Source of the DNA: Lentisphaerota bacterium
GTDB taxonomy: Bacteria; Verrucomicrobiota; Kiritimatiellia; JAAZAB01
Length of the DNA stretch: 8,446 nt
Assembly: GCA_016182435.1 (NCBI GenBank)
Contig: JACPGN010000031.1
Span: forward strand, 1-8,446
Reading direction: 5' to 3'
Part shown: piece after piece, positions 1 through 8,155 of the stretch
How positions within the stretch are numbered: the stretch's first letter is position 1
Layout of the letters: each line of letters begins with the position of its first letter
Made by a program: the position numbers and the translations under genes
The notes under the pieces: generated by a model
The model's input: only the letters and a program-made list of their open reading frames with translations
Told to the model about the DNA's origin: nothing
Databases searched by the model: none

Positions 1-1282
1 GCGACAGCGCCAGGCGGGTGCTGGCTTCCACCATGAGCTTCATCCGATGCATGATGATATCCTGCGCCTTGAGCTCCGTGAGAAAATTGCGCGCCAATAA
101 GGAAGGAAACGCATCCTCCAACAGCATGCGATTGAGGCGCAACAGCTCGTCGCCGGAGGGCTGATGGTCCAGAAGAATGCGCGTATTATTGCTCAGGTTC
201 ACCCCGGCAAAGCGCTCGGGCGTATAGAGGCATGGACCACCGATTAACCGGTTCAAATCCGCACTCAAGGCCGCGGCCAAGCCAGTCGTGGTCACGCTGA
301 AAGCGTGGCGAGCGCCTTCATCCCGCGCCGCGCGGGATGGCAAGCCCTCGTAGCGCTCGAGCCACTCCAGGGTATTATCGGACAAGTGGGCCTGGACAAA
401 ATCGGTCAAAGGATCAGGCGCCTCAGCCAGGATTTGCGCGAAAGCATCCATGTCGAGAATATCATCGGGGCCGACCAGAAAGGAGCCGCGCATAGTTCGG
501 AGAATTTCCCGCATGGTCAAATCAGCCGGCTTCTTCCAGATAACACCCCGGCTCAGCAGCTCGGCGACGTCAATGGTTACCGGATATTCCTGGGCGCTAA
601 GCCGCCGTGTGCGGCTCAAGTCGTCGGGAAACTGATCATCGGCCTGATCAATGCGCACCTGCTGGAGGCGGATCACAATTTTACCGGGGTTGTCCGCATC
701 CGGCGCGAGCGTGCCCGTTTTGGCGCGGATCGTCTGTTTGACGCCCCGGCGGTCAAACTCATAAATGACAATGCCGGCAAGGCGCGGTCCATCTTTACGG
801 GCGATGTAGATGGTAAATCCGGGGAAATCACGGATGAAGCGGCCCTCGTCAAGGAGCGCCAAGGGCGTCTCCACCCCCAGCTTGCCCAGCACGGTGCGCC
901 GGGCATAATGGCTGCCGGGCGCCAGGTCGGCGCTGATATAAACGCAAAGCAAACTGAGCAAACTGGCGATAAGGACCGGCGGCTGGACGACCTGCCAGAG
1001 GCTGATGCCCAAGGCTCGCAGGGCCACCAGCTCGCGGTCACTGGCCATGCGGCTGAAAACAAGGTAAGCGGTGGCCAGCACGCTCATGGGAATGGCAAAA
1101 ATCAACGAGGCGGGAATCCCGTAGCCGAACACCTGCAGGATCAGCAATCCCGGCACGCCCCGCGAGAACAGGTCAATGACCTTGAAGATATTCCCCACCG
1201 CCATGACAAACAGGAATACCACCAGGGTAATGGCAAAGGTCAGCAGGAATTGGTGGGTAATATAGCGGGTAAGAATGCGCAT
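1..1282 (-). CDS. LptF/LptG-family LPS export permease (3' end beyond the window)
   Basis: This is an inner-membrane subunit of the LptB2FG transporter, which extracts lipopolysaccharide and passes it towards LptC/LptA. The ATG at 1282 opens a frame that stays open to base 1 (427 codons). It starts MRILTRYITHQFLL, the usual family opening. Three hydrophobic helices are visible at about residues 12-32, 52-76 and 100-120. The conserved coupling segment SDRELVALRALGIS is at 81-94. A beta-rich periplasmic (jellyroll-like) region follows at about 135-235. The sequence ends at VEASTRLALS, which matches the lead-in to the fourth helix. About 130 more residues than in typical family members lie between the jellyroll and this point. 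No Shine-Dalgarno sequence is visible before 1282. LptF and LptG cannot be told apart safely here, so no symbol is given. Partner ATPase lptB lies at the other end of the window. Confidence 0.9.
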   Translation of the reverse strand, partial: MRILTRYITHQFLLTFAITLVVFLFVMAVGNIFKVIDLFSRGVPGLLILQVFGYGIPASLIFAIPMSVLATAYLVFSRMASDRELVALRALGISLWQVVQPPVLIASLLSLLCVYISADLAPGSHYARRTVLGKLGVETPLALLDEGRFIRDFPGFTIYIARKDGPRLAGIVIYEFDRRGVKQTIRAKTGTLAPDADNPGKIVIRLQQVRIDQADDQFPDDLSRTRRLSAQEYPVTIDVAELLSRGVIWKKPADLTMREILRTMRGSFLVGPDDILDMDAFAQILAEAPDPLTDFVQAHLSDNTLEWLERYEGLPSRAARDEGARHAFSVTTTGLAAALSADLNRLIGGPCLYTPERFAGVNLSNNTRILLDHQPSGDELLRLNRMLLEDAFPSLLARNFLTELKAQDIIMHRMKLMVEASTRLALS

Positions 1283-1292
1283 GGGAAAAGTC

Positions 1293-1350
1293 AGAATGCA
1301 GAATTAAGTTATCTCGTCTCGACGGGGCGAGACTCCTACATTCTGCATTC
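1293..1350. repeat. Inverted repeat with nested hairpin, upstream of the permease
   Basis: GAATGCAGAAT at 1294-1304 pairs with ATTCTGCATTC at 1340-1350, an 11-bp perfect outer stem. Inside it GTCTCG (1316-1321) pairs with CGAGAC (1328-1333) around a 6-base loop. It lies 10 bases upstream of the permease start, in its presumed 5' leader, and occupies the place where a ribosome binding site would be expected. It may be a dispersed intergenic repeat; its function is unknown. Confidence 0.65.
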
Positions 1351-1386
1351 GGCCAAAGCAGGCTGTGCCCGCAACCCAAAAAAATC

Positions 1387-1478
1387 AACCACTGATTACA
1401 CTGATTTCACGGATATAGAGAGTAAGAATGACCCTATTAAGTCATTCCATATCAGTGTTATCCGTGCCATCCGTGGTT
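1387..1478. repeat. Intergenic inverted repeat (AACCAC...GTGGTT)
   Basis: AACCAC (1387-1392) pairs with GTGGTT (1473-1478), and ACACTGAT (1398-1405) pairs with ATCAGTGT (1451-1458). The text ATCCGTG...ATCCGTGGTT on the right arm resembles a dispersed repeat often seen in intergenic regions of environmental bacterial genomes; that resemblance is from memory. No open reading frame of its own is credible. It lies between ahcY and the permease gene and shares two bases with the next hairpin. Confidence 0.6.
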
Positions 1479-1506
1479 CCGCCTGCGCGGATCCGCGAGG
1501 GCGGAA
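1477..1506. other. Strong GC-rich hairpin downstream of ahcY
   Basis: TTCCGCC (1477-1483) pairs with GGCGGAA (1500-1506). Between them is the perfect palindrome CGCGGATCCGCG (1486-1497), offset by a 2x2 internal loop. The structure lies about 40 bases past the ahcY stop. On the minus strand no U-run follows, so it is not a standard intrinsic terminator for ahcY. On the plus strand TTCTTGTTTTT follows at 1510-1520, but no plus-strand gene ends here. It could slow or process the transcript, or belong to the neighbouring repeat. Confidence 0.5.
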
Positions 1507-1546
1507 ATATTCTTGTTTTTCATAGCGGTTGTCCATGTATCAGGTA

Positions 1547-2953
1547 CTAATACCGGTAGTGCTCGGTTTTGTAAGGGCCCCGGGAGTCAATGCCCAGATA
1601 GGCCGCCTGGGCGCGCGAGAGGGTATCCAACTTGACCCCCAGCTTGGCGAGGTGCAAGCGCGCCACCTGCTCATCCAGAATCTTGGGCAGGACATAGACG
1701 CCGATGGGATATTTCTCCGGATGCGTATGGAGTTCAATCTGGGCCAACACCTGGTTGGTAAAACTGTTCGACATCACGAAACTGGGATGCCCCGTGGCGC
1801 AGCCCAAGTTAACCAGCCGGCCTTCCGCCAGCAAAATGATGCTTCTGCCTCCGGGAAACGTGATTTTATCCACCTGGGGTTTGATGTTCGTCCAGGGGTA
1901 CCTCCGGAGTTTTTCGACTTCGATTTCAGAATCGAAGTGCCCGATATTACAGACGATGGCCATGTGTTTCATCCGGCGCATATGCTTTTCGGTAATAACG
2001 CCGCAACAGCCCGTGGCGGTAATGAACAAGTCGCCGCTGGCGCAGGCCTCGCGCAGGCGCATGACTTCATAGCCTTCCATCGCCGCCTGCAGCGCGCAAA
2101 TGGGATCAATCTCGGTCACGACCACGCGCGCTCCCTGGCCGCGCAGCGACTGGCAACAGCCCTTGCCCACATCGCCATAGCCGGCCACGACCGCCACCTT
2201 GCCGGCGAGCATAATGTCCGTGGCGCGCATAATCCCATCCACCAGCGAGTGGCGGCAGCCGTAGAGATTGTCGAACTTGGATTTGGTCACCGAATCGTTG
2301 ACATTAAAGGCGGGGAAGAGCAGGCGCTGCTGTTCCTTCATCTGATACAATCGGCGCACGCCGGTGGTGGTTTCCTCGGAGACCCCCCGAATGGCTCGCG
2401 CGATGCGGTGAAAACGCCGGGGATCGCGCCGCCGGGATTTCTTCAACTGCGCAAACAGCGCGCGCTCGTCGGGACTGGCCGCGGCAGCTTCCAGGATTTT
2501 CGGATTTTCCTCCGCCTGAAAGCCCAGGTGCACAAAGAGCGTGGCATCGCCGCCATCGTCCAGAATGGTAGTGGGCCCGCGACCGCGACCCCAATCCATG
2601 GTGCGGTCCAGATATTCCCAGTATTCGCTCAAGGATTCGCCCTTGTAGGCAAAGACCGGCGTGCCGCTCGCGGCAATGGCCGCGGCGGCGTGGTCCTGGG
2701 TAGAAAAGATATTGCAGCTTGCCCAGCGCACCCGGGCGCCCAGCGCCTGCAGCGTCTCGATCAGCACGGCCGTCTGGATGGTCATGTGCAGGGAGCCGGT
2801 AATGCGCGCGCCGCGCAGCGGCTTTTTCTTGCCGTATTCGCGCCGCAGCGCCATCAGGCCGGGCATTTCCACCTCGGCGCACTCGATTTCCTTGCGGCCC
2901 CAGCCGGAGAGCTTCAGGTCGGCCACGCTGAATTGTTTTGTGGATTTGGTCAT
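1547..2953 (-). CDS. ahcY: Adenosylhomocysteinase (S-adenosylhomocysteine hydrolase)
   Basis: This cytosolic NAD-dependent enzyme splits S-adenosylhomocysteine to adenosine and homocysteine, clearing the by-product of methylation. From ATG 2953 the protein has 468 residues, the length of the bacterial long form. Visible marks are [13 protein letters not shown] (from residue 56), STQDHAAAA (84-92), LDDGGD (131-136), [15 protein letters not shown] (219-233, with the catalytic lysine and aspartate region), the NAD loop [11 protein letters not shown] (255-265), [11 protein letters not shown] (336-346) and the terminal KTEHYRY. The roughly 40-residue insert typical of bacterial forms is present at about 150-195. 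An alternative ATG at 2965 adds MCTS; 2953 is preferred because family members begin just before the [13 protein letters not shown] segment. A GGGAGAGG stretch from the upstream repeat is the only Shine-Dalgarno-like sequence, about 12 bases before 2953. His235 replaces a Glu that is usual in the CRESL motif. Confidence 0.97.
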   Translation of the reverse strand: MTKSTKQFSVADLKLSGWGRKEIECAEVEMPGLMALRREYGKKKPLRGARITGSLHMTIQTAVLIETLQALGARVRWASCNIFSTQDHAAAAIAASGTPVFAYKGESLSEYWEYLDRTMDWGRGRGPTTILDDGGDATLFVHLGFQAEENPKILEAAAASPDERALFAQLKKSRRRDPRRFHRIARAIRGVSEETTTGVRRLYQMKEQQRLLFPAFNVNDSVTKSKFDNLYGCRHSLVDGIMRATDIMLAGKVAVVAGYGDVGKGCCQSLRGQGARVVVTEIDPICALQAAMEGYEVMRLREACASGDLFITATGCCGVITEKHMRRMKHMAIVCNIGHFDSEIEVEKLRRYPWTNIKPQVDKITFPGGRSIILLAEGRLVNLGCATGHPSFVMSNSFTNQVLAQIELHTHPEKYPIGVYVLPKILDEQVARLHLAKLGVKLDTLSRAQAAYLGIDSRGPYKTEHYRY

Positions 2954-2965
2954 GGAGGTACACAT

Positions 2966-3047
2966 CCTCTCCCTGGGGAGAGGACAAAGGTGAGGGGGCG
3001 TATTGGCCAGCCTTTCCCCTCACCCTACCCTCTCCCCAGGGAGAGGG
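2966..3047. repeat. Fold-back intergenic element between metK and ahcY
   Basis: Each end is a small palindrome: CCTCTCC-CTGG-GGAGAGG at 2966-2983 and its exact reverse complement at 3029-3046. Inside, GGTGAGGGG (2989-2997) pairs with CCCCTCACC (3016-3024). The whole 82 bases can fold as one long hairpin or as a cloverleaf. This type of sequence (CCCTCACC...CCCTCTCCCC) is, from memory, a common REP-like intergenic repeat in many bacteria. It fills most of the metK-ahcY gap and touches the upstream ahcY ATG. Confidence 0.8.
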
Positions 3048-3085
3048 TTTATTATTTTGGACACCACTGACTTCAGTTATTCCGC

Positions 3086-4285
<1,200 letters not shown>

Positions 4286-4473
4286 GCCATAGGCAGCCTG
4301 CCCGAGCTCGGCCAGGGATCCGCCCCTGGCGGAAATGCTGGATTCCCGCTGGAGTTTACCCCGTGCTTTGACACGGGGCGGGAATGACAGCATTGAAGTT
4401 CATAACCTACCCTCCGATGGCTGAGGCCCTGCGCTGCCCGCTTTTTCCGGGTTGGGCGCTGATTATGCCGGAG

Positions 4474-6252
4474 TTATTCCACCAGTTCAAGAATTTCCGG
4501 CGCAATTTTTTTAGTCAACTCCCGGAACCGCTCGTGCACCTCCACGGCCGAGGGCGAAGTCAAGGCCAGCTCGGCAATCTCGCGGGCTTCCGAGAGGCTA
4601 ACCCGGCGGATGGCGTCCTTGACCAGCGGCAGGGCCGAGCAGGTAACGCTCAACTCGTCAACACCCAGCCCCAGCAGGAGCGGCGTCATCAAGGGGTCGC
4701 TGGCCATGCCGCCGCAGATGCCGGTCCAGATGCCGTGGCGATGGCCGGCATCAATGGTATTTTTGATCAAGCGCAAGACCGCCAGGTGGGCGGGCTCATA
4801 GAGGTAGGCCACGCGTTCGTTGCCCCGGTCAATGGCCAGCGTGTATTGGATGAGATCATTGGTGCCCACGCTGAAAAACTTGACGTAGGGCGCCAGCAGG
4901 TCGGCGACCAGCGCGGCGGCCGGCACTTCAATCATGGCGCCGACATCGAGGTGGGGATTGAAAGGATGCCCCTTTTCCAGCAGTTCTTTTTTGGCCTGAT
5001 CCAAAATCACGTTGGCGCGGACAAGTTCATCCAGGTTGCTGATCATGGGATACATGATTTTAACGTTGCCCACGACGCTGGCGCGCAGGATGGCGCGCAG
5101 TTGCGTGCGAAACAGGTCCGGCTGGGCCAGGCAGAAACGGATGGCCCGCCAGCCCATGAAGGGATTGGACTCCTGCTGGGAGGCCTCCAGGCTGGCGAGA
5201 AACTTGTCGCCGCCCAGGTCCAGCGTGCGAATGATGACCGGGGCGGGCGCCAGGCGCTGGGCCACGCTGCGGTAAGCCTCATATTGCTCAGCTTCCGTGG
5301 GCAGCTCCTTGCGCGCCATGTAGAAATATTCCGTGCGGAACAGTCCAATGCCTTCCGCGCCGGCGGCCAGGACCGCCTCCACGTCCTGCGGCAACTCGAC
5401 GTTGGCCGAGAGCACAAGGCGATAGCCATCCGCCGTTTCGGCCGGCAAATCCCTGAGCTGCGCGAGCTCGAGCTCAATGCCCCGGATGGTCTTAACCTGA
5501 CGCAGAGCCTGGGCCTGGCGTTCTGACGATGGCCGCAGGATCACCAATCCCTTGGCGCCATCCACAAGCAACTCATCGCCAGTGCGCACGCTCTGGGTGA
5601 TATTATGCAGACCAACTACGGCCGGGATGCCCAGCTTGGCGGCGACCATGGCGGTGTGCGCCGTGGGGCTGCCCAGGTCCAGCGCGATCGCCCCCACCCG
5701 CTCCTTGTTGATGGCCACCGTCTCGGAAGGCGACAAATCATTGGCCACGACAATTGTGCCCGGCTCGGTAATGTCCGCCAGGGTGGCCTGTTTGCCGGCC
5801 AGATTGCGCAGGATGCGGCGGGCAACATCCTGGACATCGTTGGCGCGTTCGCGCACGTATTCGTCCTTGACGCGCTCCAGCGATTGAATAAAGCCCTGGG
5901 CCACATCCCGCAGCACGAGCTCCACGTTCTTATGGCGTCCTTCGATCCCCGCGAACACGCTTTTGATAAAAGGCCCGTCATCCAGGAACAGCAGGTGGGC
6001 GTCAAAGATGCTGGCCACGGCGGGATCGCAATCCTTCTGGATGGCGCGAATCTGGTGGCGGGTTTCAATGAGCGCGGCCTCAAACCGAGCAATCTCGCGA
6101 GCCACGTCGGCGCGCTCAATATCGCGCTCGACCACTTGATCGTCCGGCGGCGCGCGCCGGAACGCGCGTCCCAGGGCGATGCCGGCGGATACGCCGATGC
6201 CGCGGAAAATTACCTCGCCAGACTTGATTTTCTCTGGATGAACGGCAACCAT
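4474..6252 (-). CDS. ptsI: PTS enzyme I (phosphoenolpyruvate-protein phosphotransferase)
   Basis: Enzyme I takes phosphate from phosphoenolpyruvate and passes it to HPr in the cytosol. The protein has 592 residues, slightly longer than the usual 570-575. The N-terminal part (about 15-240) holds the HPr-binding helices and the phosphohistidine loop GSPTAHTAMVAAKLGIPAVVG, with His199 as the active residue. The C-terminal TIM barrel (about 260-590) shows GIGLFRTEYFYM (301-312), IRTLDLGGDK (341-350), NPFMGWRAIR (363-372), the PEP/Mg segment SVGTNDLIQYTLAIDRGNE (461-479) and GICGGMASD (511-519) with Cys513, matching the active-site Cys of the family. ATG 6252 has GGAG ten bases upstream (6263-6266). 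It follows the HPr gene after 131 bases of repeat-rich sequence. No EII gene is present in the window. Confidence 0.97.
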   Translation of the reverse strand: MVAVHPEKIKSGEVIFRGIGVSAGIALGRAFRRAPPDDQVVERDIERADVAREIARFEAALIETRHQIRAIQKDCDPAVASIFDAHLLFLDDGPFIKSVFAGIEGRHKNVELVLRDVAQGFIQSLERVKDEYVRERANDVQDVARRILRNLAGKQATLADITEPGTIVVANDLSPSETVAINKERVGAIALDLGSPTAHTAMVAAKLGIPAVVGLHNITQSVRTGDELLVDGAKGLVILRPSSERQAQALRQVKTIRGIELELAQLRDLPAETADGYRLVLSANVELPQDVEAVLAAGAEGIGLFRTEYFYMARKELPTEAEQYEAYRSVAQRLAPAPVIIRTLDLGGDKFLASLEASQQESNPFMGWRAIRFCLAQPDLFRTQLRAILRASVVGNVKIMYPMISNLDELVRANVILDQAKKELLEKGHPFNPHLDVGAMIEVPAAALVADLLAPYVKFFSVGTNDLIQYTLAIDRGNERVAYLYEPAHLAVLRLIKNTIDAGHRHGIWTGICGGMASDPLMTPLLLGLGVDELSVTCSALPLVKDAIRRVSLSEAREIAELALTSPSAVEVHERFRELTKKIAPEILELVE

Positions 6253-6266
6253 AACAGAGGATCTCC

Positions 6267-6357
6267 GGTTAAATGGTTAATGGTCAATGGTTAATGTAGC
6301 CGAATTGATCTAAAGTTTTCGGGTCGTTTAACCATAAACCATTCCCCCATAGACCAT
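6267..6357. repeat. ATGGTTA-type inverted/tandem repeat between ptsH and ptsI
   Basis: Three 7-base units ATGGTTA-ATGGTCA-ATGGTTA lie head to tail at 6273-6293. The opposite arm (6328-6357) carries TTAACCAT, AACCATT and GACCAT, an imperfect reverse complement. The arms are separated by about 34 bases. Similar AT-rich TTAACCATT repeats occur between genes in other environmental genomes (recollection). On the minus strand it forms much of the ptsI 5' leader; its left end, at 6267, abuts the GGAG ribosome binding site (6263-6266). Confidence 0.6.
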
Positions 6358-6360
6358 CAC

Positions 6361-6380
6361 CCGCGCGTGGTTACGCGCGG
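6361..6380 (-). promoter_or_regulatory. Perfect GC hairpin just after the HPr stop codon
   Basis: CCGCGCGT pairs with ACGCGCGG, an 8-bp perfect stem with a 4-base loop. It starts three bases past the HPr stop on the minus strand. No U-run follows, so it is not a classic intrinsic terminator. It could act as a 3' stabiliser or partial block, leaving more HPr than enzyme I message, an arrangement known for pts operons in other bacteria. The role here is inferred. Confidence 0.5.
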
Positions 6381-6383
6381 GGA

Positions 6384-6692
6384 CTATTCCTCGTAAAACT
6401 TGTTCTGGAACAGGCGCTCGATTTCATCCAGGGCCTGTTGGGCGTCGGACCCTTCGGCCACGATCTTGATTTTCGCGCCGCAACTGGCCTCCATGGTCAT
6501 AAGCCCCATGATACTTTTCCCGGAGACCTTGACCGGTCCTTTTTCCACGGTCACTTCCGCCTCGAACTTGGAGGCCGTTTTGACCAGGAGCGCCGCCGGC
6601 CGGGCATGGATGCCATACCGGTTTTGCACCACGTATTCGCGGGCAAGGCGCGAGTTATTTTCGCCGCCGGGATGATGGGCCGCCGCGCTCAT
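6384..6692 (-). CDS. ptsH: HPr, phosphocarrier protein of the PTS
   Basis: HPr is the small cytosolic phosphocarrier between enzyme I and PTS permeases or regulatory targets. The protein has 102 residues. His29 in GIHARPAALL is the enzyme I phosphorylation site. Ser60 in SGKSIMGLM is the regulatory site for HPr kinase. The spacing of 31 residues equals the His15-Ser46 spacing of classical HPr. The first 14 or so residues (MSAAAHHPGGENNS) are an extra, probably flexible, N-terminal extension. The start at 6692 is supported by AAAAGGAG about nine bases upstream (GGAG at 6702-6705), inside the end of hprK. Its ATG overlaps the hprK TGA as ATGA, so the two are likely translationally coupled. Having both sites and the kinase next door means dual phosphorylation is likely. 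Confidence 0.97.
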   Translation of the reverse strand: MSAAAHHPGGENNSRLAREYVVQNRYGIHARPAALLVKTASKFEAEVTVEKGPVKVSGKSIMGLMTMEASCGAKIKIVAEGSDAQQALDEIERLFQNKFYEE

Positions 6693-7627
6693 GGCTGAGG
6701 GCTCCTTTTCGACAGGAGCGCCATTAATTTTTCGTCCAGCTCCTTGGCGGCGTCATGACCCAGGTGCTTTAATTTTTCATTCCGGCTGGCTACCTCGACG
6801 ATATGGGCCAGTTCCCGCCCGGGCGCCACGGGAATGGTGATATGCGGCAGGTCTACGCCCAGCACATTGCGGGTACGCGGAACCATGCCCAGCCCCTGGT
6901 CCTCGATCTGATGCACCTTACGCAAGGTAACGATCAGGTCCAGATTTTTTTCCTCGCGCACTGAAGCCACGCCGAACAGGCTGGGCACATGAATGATGCC
7001 CAGCCCACGCAGCTCCATGTGATAGCGCGTCACCGGCGAGGAGGATCCGATAATCGTGCGGTCGTCGTGCCGCCGCAGGATGGTAAAGTCATCGGCCACG
7101 AGACTATAGCCCCGCACCACGAGGGCCAGGGCCGTCTCGCTTTTGCCGATGCCGGGCCGGCCTTCGATCAGGACGCCGATACCCATAATGTCCACCATGG
7201 TGCCGTGGACGGTAATGGTGGGGGAGAACAGGTTTTCCATGATGACGGTAGCGGTGTTAATGAAGGCGCCCGTGATCATCGGCGTGCGGAAGACCGGCAC
7301 ATGGTAGGTACGGGAGAGTTGCATGGTATCCGGACAAGGTCGCCGGTTACGGCAAATTACCACGCAGGGGATATGGTGCTTAAACAGGCCGCGCAAGGCG
7401 GCATGCCGGCGCTGGCGCGAAAGCGCGGCGAGGAAATCGTGCTCGGCCATGCCAATCACCTGGACCCGCCGAAAGGCGAAGTGCTGGAAAAAGCCGGCCA
7501 GCGCCAGGCCCGGACGGTGAATGGCCGGTTCACGGATAATCCGCGCGAGGCCCCGGTTGCCTTCGATAAGCTCCAGCGACGTTTTACTGCCGACAGCTTT
7601 GAAAAAATCGCTTACGGCGATGGCCAT
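6689..7627 (-). CDS. hprK: HPr kinase/phosphorylase
   Basis: This cytosolic, usually hexameric enzyme phosphorylates HPr on serine with ATP or pyrophosphate, and reverses the reaction. From ATG 7627 it has 312 residues, the normal length. The N-terminal domain covers about 1-130. The catalytic domain holds His141 (VHGTMVDI), the Walker A loop GRPGIGKSETAL (156-167), the acidic pair Asp179-Asp180 in VADD, the signature MELRGLGIIHV (204-214), and the C-terminal segment ITIPVAPGRELAHIVEVA (263-280), followed by the usual LK..G..AA helix. ATG 7627 is chosen over an upstream TTG at 7645 because GAGAGGGA (7636-7643) sits eight bases before it and the protein then begins MAIAVSDFF. The gene starts 20 bases after the hpf stop and overlaps the HPr gene by four bases, so hpf-hprK-ptsH form a tight unit. 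Confidence 0.96.
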   Translation of the reverse strand: MAIAVSDFFKAVGSKTSLELIEGNRGLARIIREPAIHRPGLALAGFFQHFAFRRVQVIGMAEHDFLAALSRQRRHAALRGLFKHHIPCVVICRNRRPCPDTMQLSRTYHVPVFRTPMITGAFINTATVIMENLFSPTITVHGTMVDIMGIGVLIEGRPGIGKSETALALVVRGYSLVADDFTILRRHDDRTIIGSSSPVTRYHMELRGLGIIHVPSLFGVASVREEKNLDLIVTLRKVHQIEDQGLGMVPRTRNVLGVDLPHITIPVAPGRELAHIVEVASRNEKLKHLGHDAAKELDEKLMALLSKRSPQP

Positions 7628-7635
7628 GGGGAAAG

Positions 7636-7643
7636 TCCCTCTC
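7636..7643 (-). promoter_or_regulatory. Ribosome binding site of hprK
   Basis: On the minus strand this reads GAGAGGGA, eight bases before ATG 7627. It decides the hprK start in favour of 7627 over the TTG at 7645, which lies just ahead of the motif. It occupies the 20-base gap after hpf. Confidence 0.75.
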
Positions 7644-7647
7644 AAGT

Positions 7648-7992
7648 TCAGCGGGTTGGCTCCTGTTCAAAGTCCACGAGTTTAATGCGGTGTTTGTCGC
7701 TTTTATGATCGGCGCCCTTATCCTGCGAGCGCCGCAATTGACGATCCAGCTTATCCACCACTTTGTCTATCGAAGCATACATATCGTCCGATTCCTCACG
7801 GGCCTCGACGCGCAGATGATGGCGGCCCTGCACCGCGACCTCAACAATCTGCCGGAACTTCTGGATATCCATGATCACGTGGGCATATTCCACCTGCGGA
7901 TAAGCCGTCAGCACGGTCGTCAGCTTGGCCTGCGCATGGGCTTTCAGGGTATCTGAAATATCCGCATGGCGGCTGGTAATGTTAATAGTCAT
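7648..7992 (-). CDS. hpf: Ribosome hibernation-promoting factor, short form (HPF/YfiA family)
   Basis: This protein binds the decoding region of the 30S subunit and keeps ribosomes inactive in stationary or starved cells. It has 114 residues, so it is a short form without the C-terminal dimerisation domain of the roughly 190-residue long HPF. It begins MTINITSRHADISDTLKAHAQAKL. It has the beta-alpha-beta-beta-beta-alpha pattern, with the HHLRVEAREESDDMYASIDKVVDKLDRQLRR segment at about 58-88 (family pattern: a strand, then D-x-Y-x-x-I-D). The tail (89-114) is rich in Lys, Asp and His. AAGG four bases before ATG 7992 is a close ribosome binding site, with AGGAAAG further upstream. In many bacteria hpf follows rpoN; here it follows lptB with only a repeat between them. 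Confidence 0.93.
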   Translation of the reverse strand: MTINITSRHADISDTLKAHAQAKLTTVLTAYPQVEYAHVIMDIQKFRQIVEVAVQGRHHLRVEAREESDDMYASIDKVVDKLDRQLRRSQDKGADHKSDKHRIKLVDFEQEPTR

Positions 7993-8038
7993 AGTACCTT
8001 AGTCTTTCCTGGTTGTAATGTCCGATAAATTAACTTCA

Positions 8039-8155
8039 TTGATTGTCATTCCGGGCTCGACCCGGAATCCAGTCTTTCCTGTCTGGATTCCCGCCTGCGC
8101 GAGAATGACAGCCTTGGCCTGCTGCCGGGCAGGCATTGAATTTCACAACCTACCC
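8039..8155. repeat. Fold-back repeat element, copy 2 (lptB-hpf gap)
   Basis: TGTCATTC (8044-8051) pairs with GAATGACA (8103-8110), and CCGGAATCCAG (8062-8072) pairs with CTGGATTCCCG (8083-8093) with one mismatch. TTCCGGG/CCCGGAA (8049-8055, 8061-8067) forms a local hairpin, and GCCTGC...GCAGGC closes another near 8117-8134. The left end TTGATTGTCATTCC and the tail CATTGAATTTCACAACCTAC are shared with copy 1 at 4241-4412. It lies 46 bases upstream of hpf. The remaining gap (8156-8203) shows only a weak ATAACC/GGTTAT stem (8158-8181) past the lptB stop, without a U-run. Confidence 0.8.

Noticed and set aside
1477..1520. Intrinsic terminator for a plus-strand gene (hairpin followed by TTCTTGTTTTT).
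   Set aside because: No plus-strand gene ends here. On the minus strand, where ahcY ends, no U-run follows, so it was listed only as a hairpin.
2954..3085. Possible SAH or SAM riboswitch in the metK-ahcY gap.
   Set aside because: The gap is almost wholly explained by the fold-back repeat, and no known SAH/SAM riboswitch core could be recognised by eye. A covariance-model scan would settle it.
6273..6293. Three ATGGTTA-like units considered as a regulator binding array or CRISPR-like repeat.
   Set aside because: Units are 7 bases with no spacers, and the opposite arm is an inverted copy, so an intergenic inverted repeat explains it better.
7628..7645. TTG start at 7645 for hprK, adding six residues.
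   Set aside because: The ribosome binding site GAGAGGGA lies downstream of it and fits ATG 7627.
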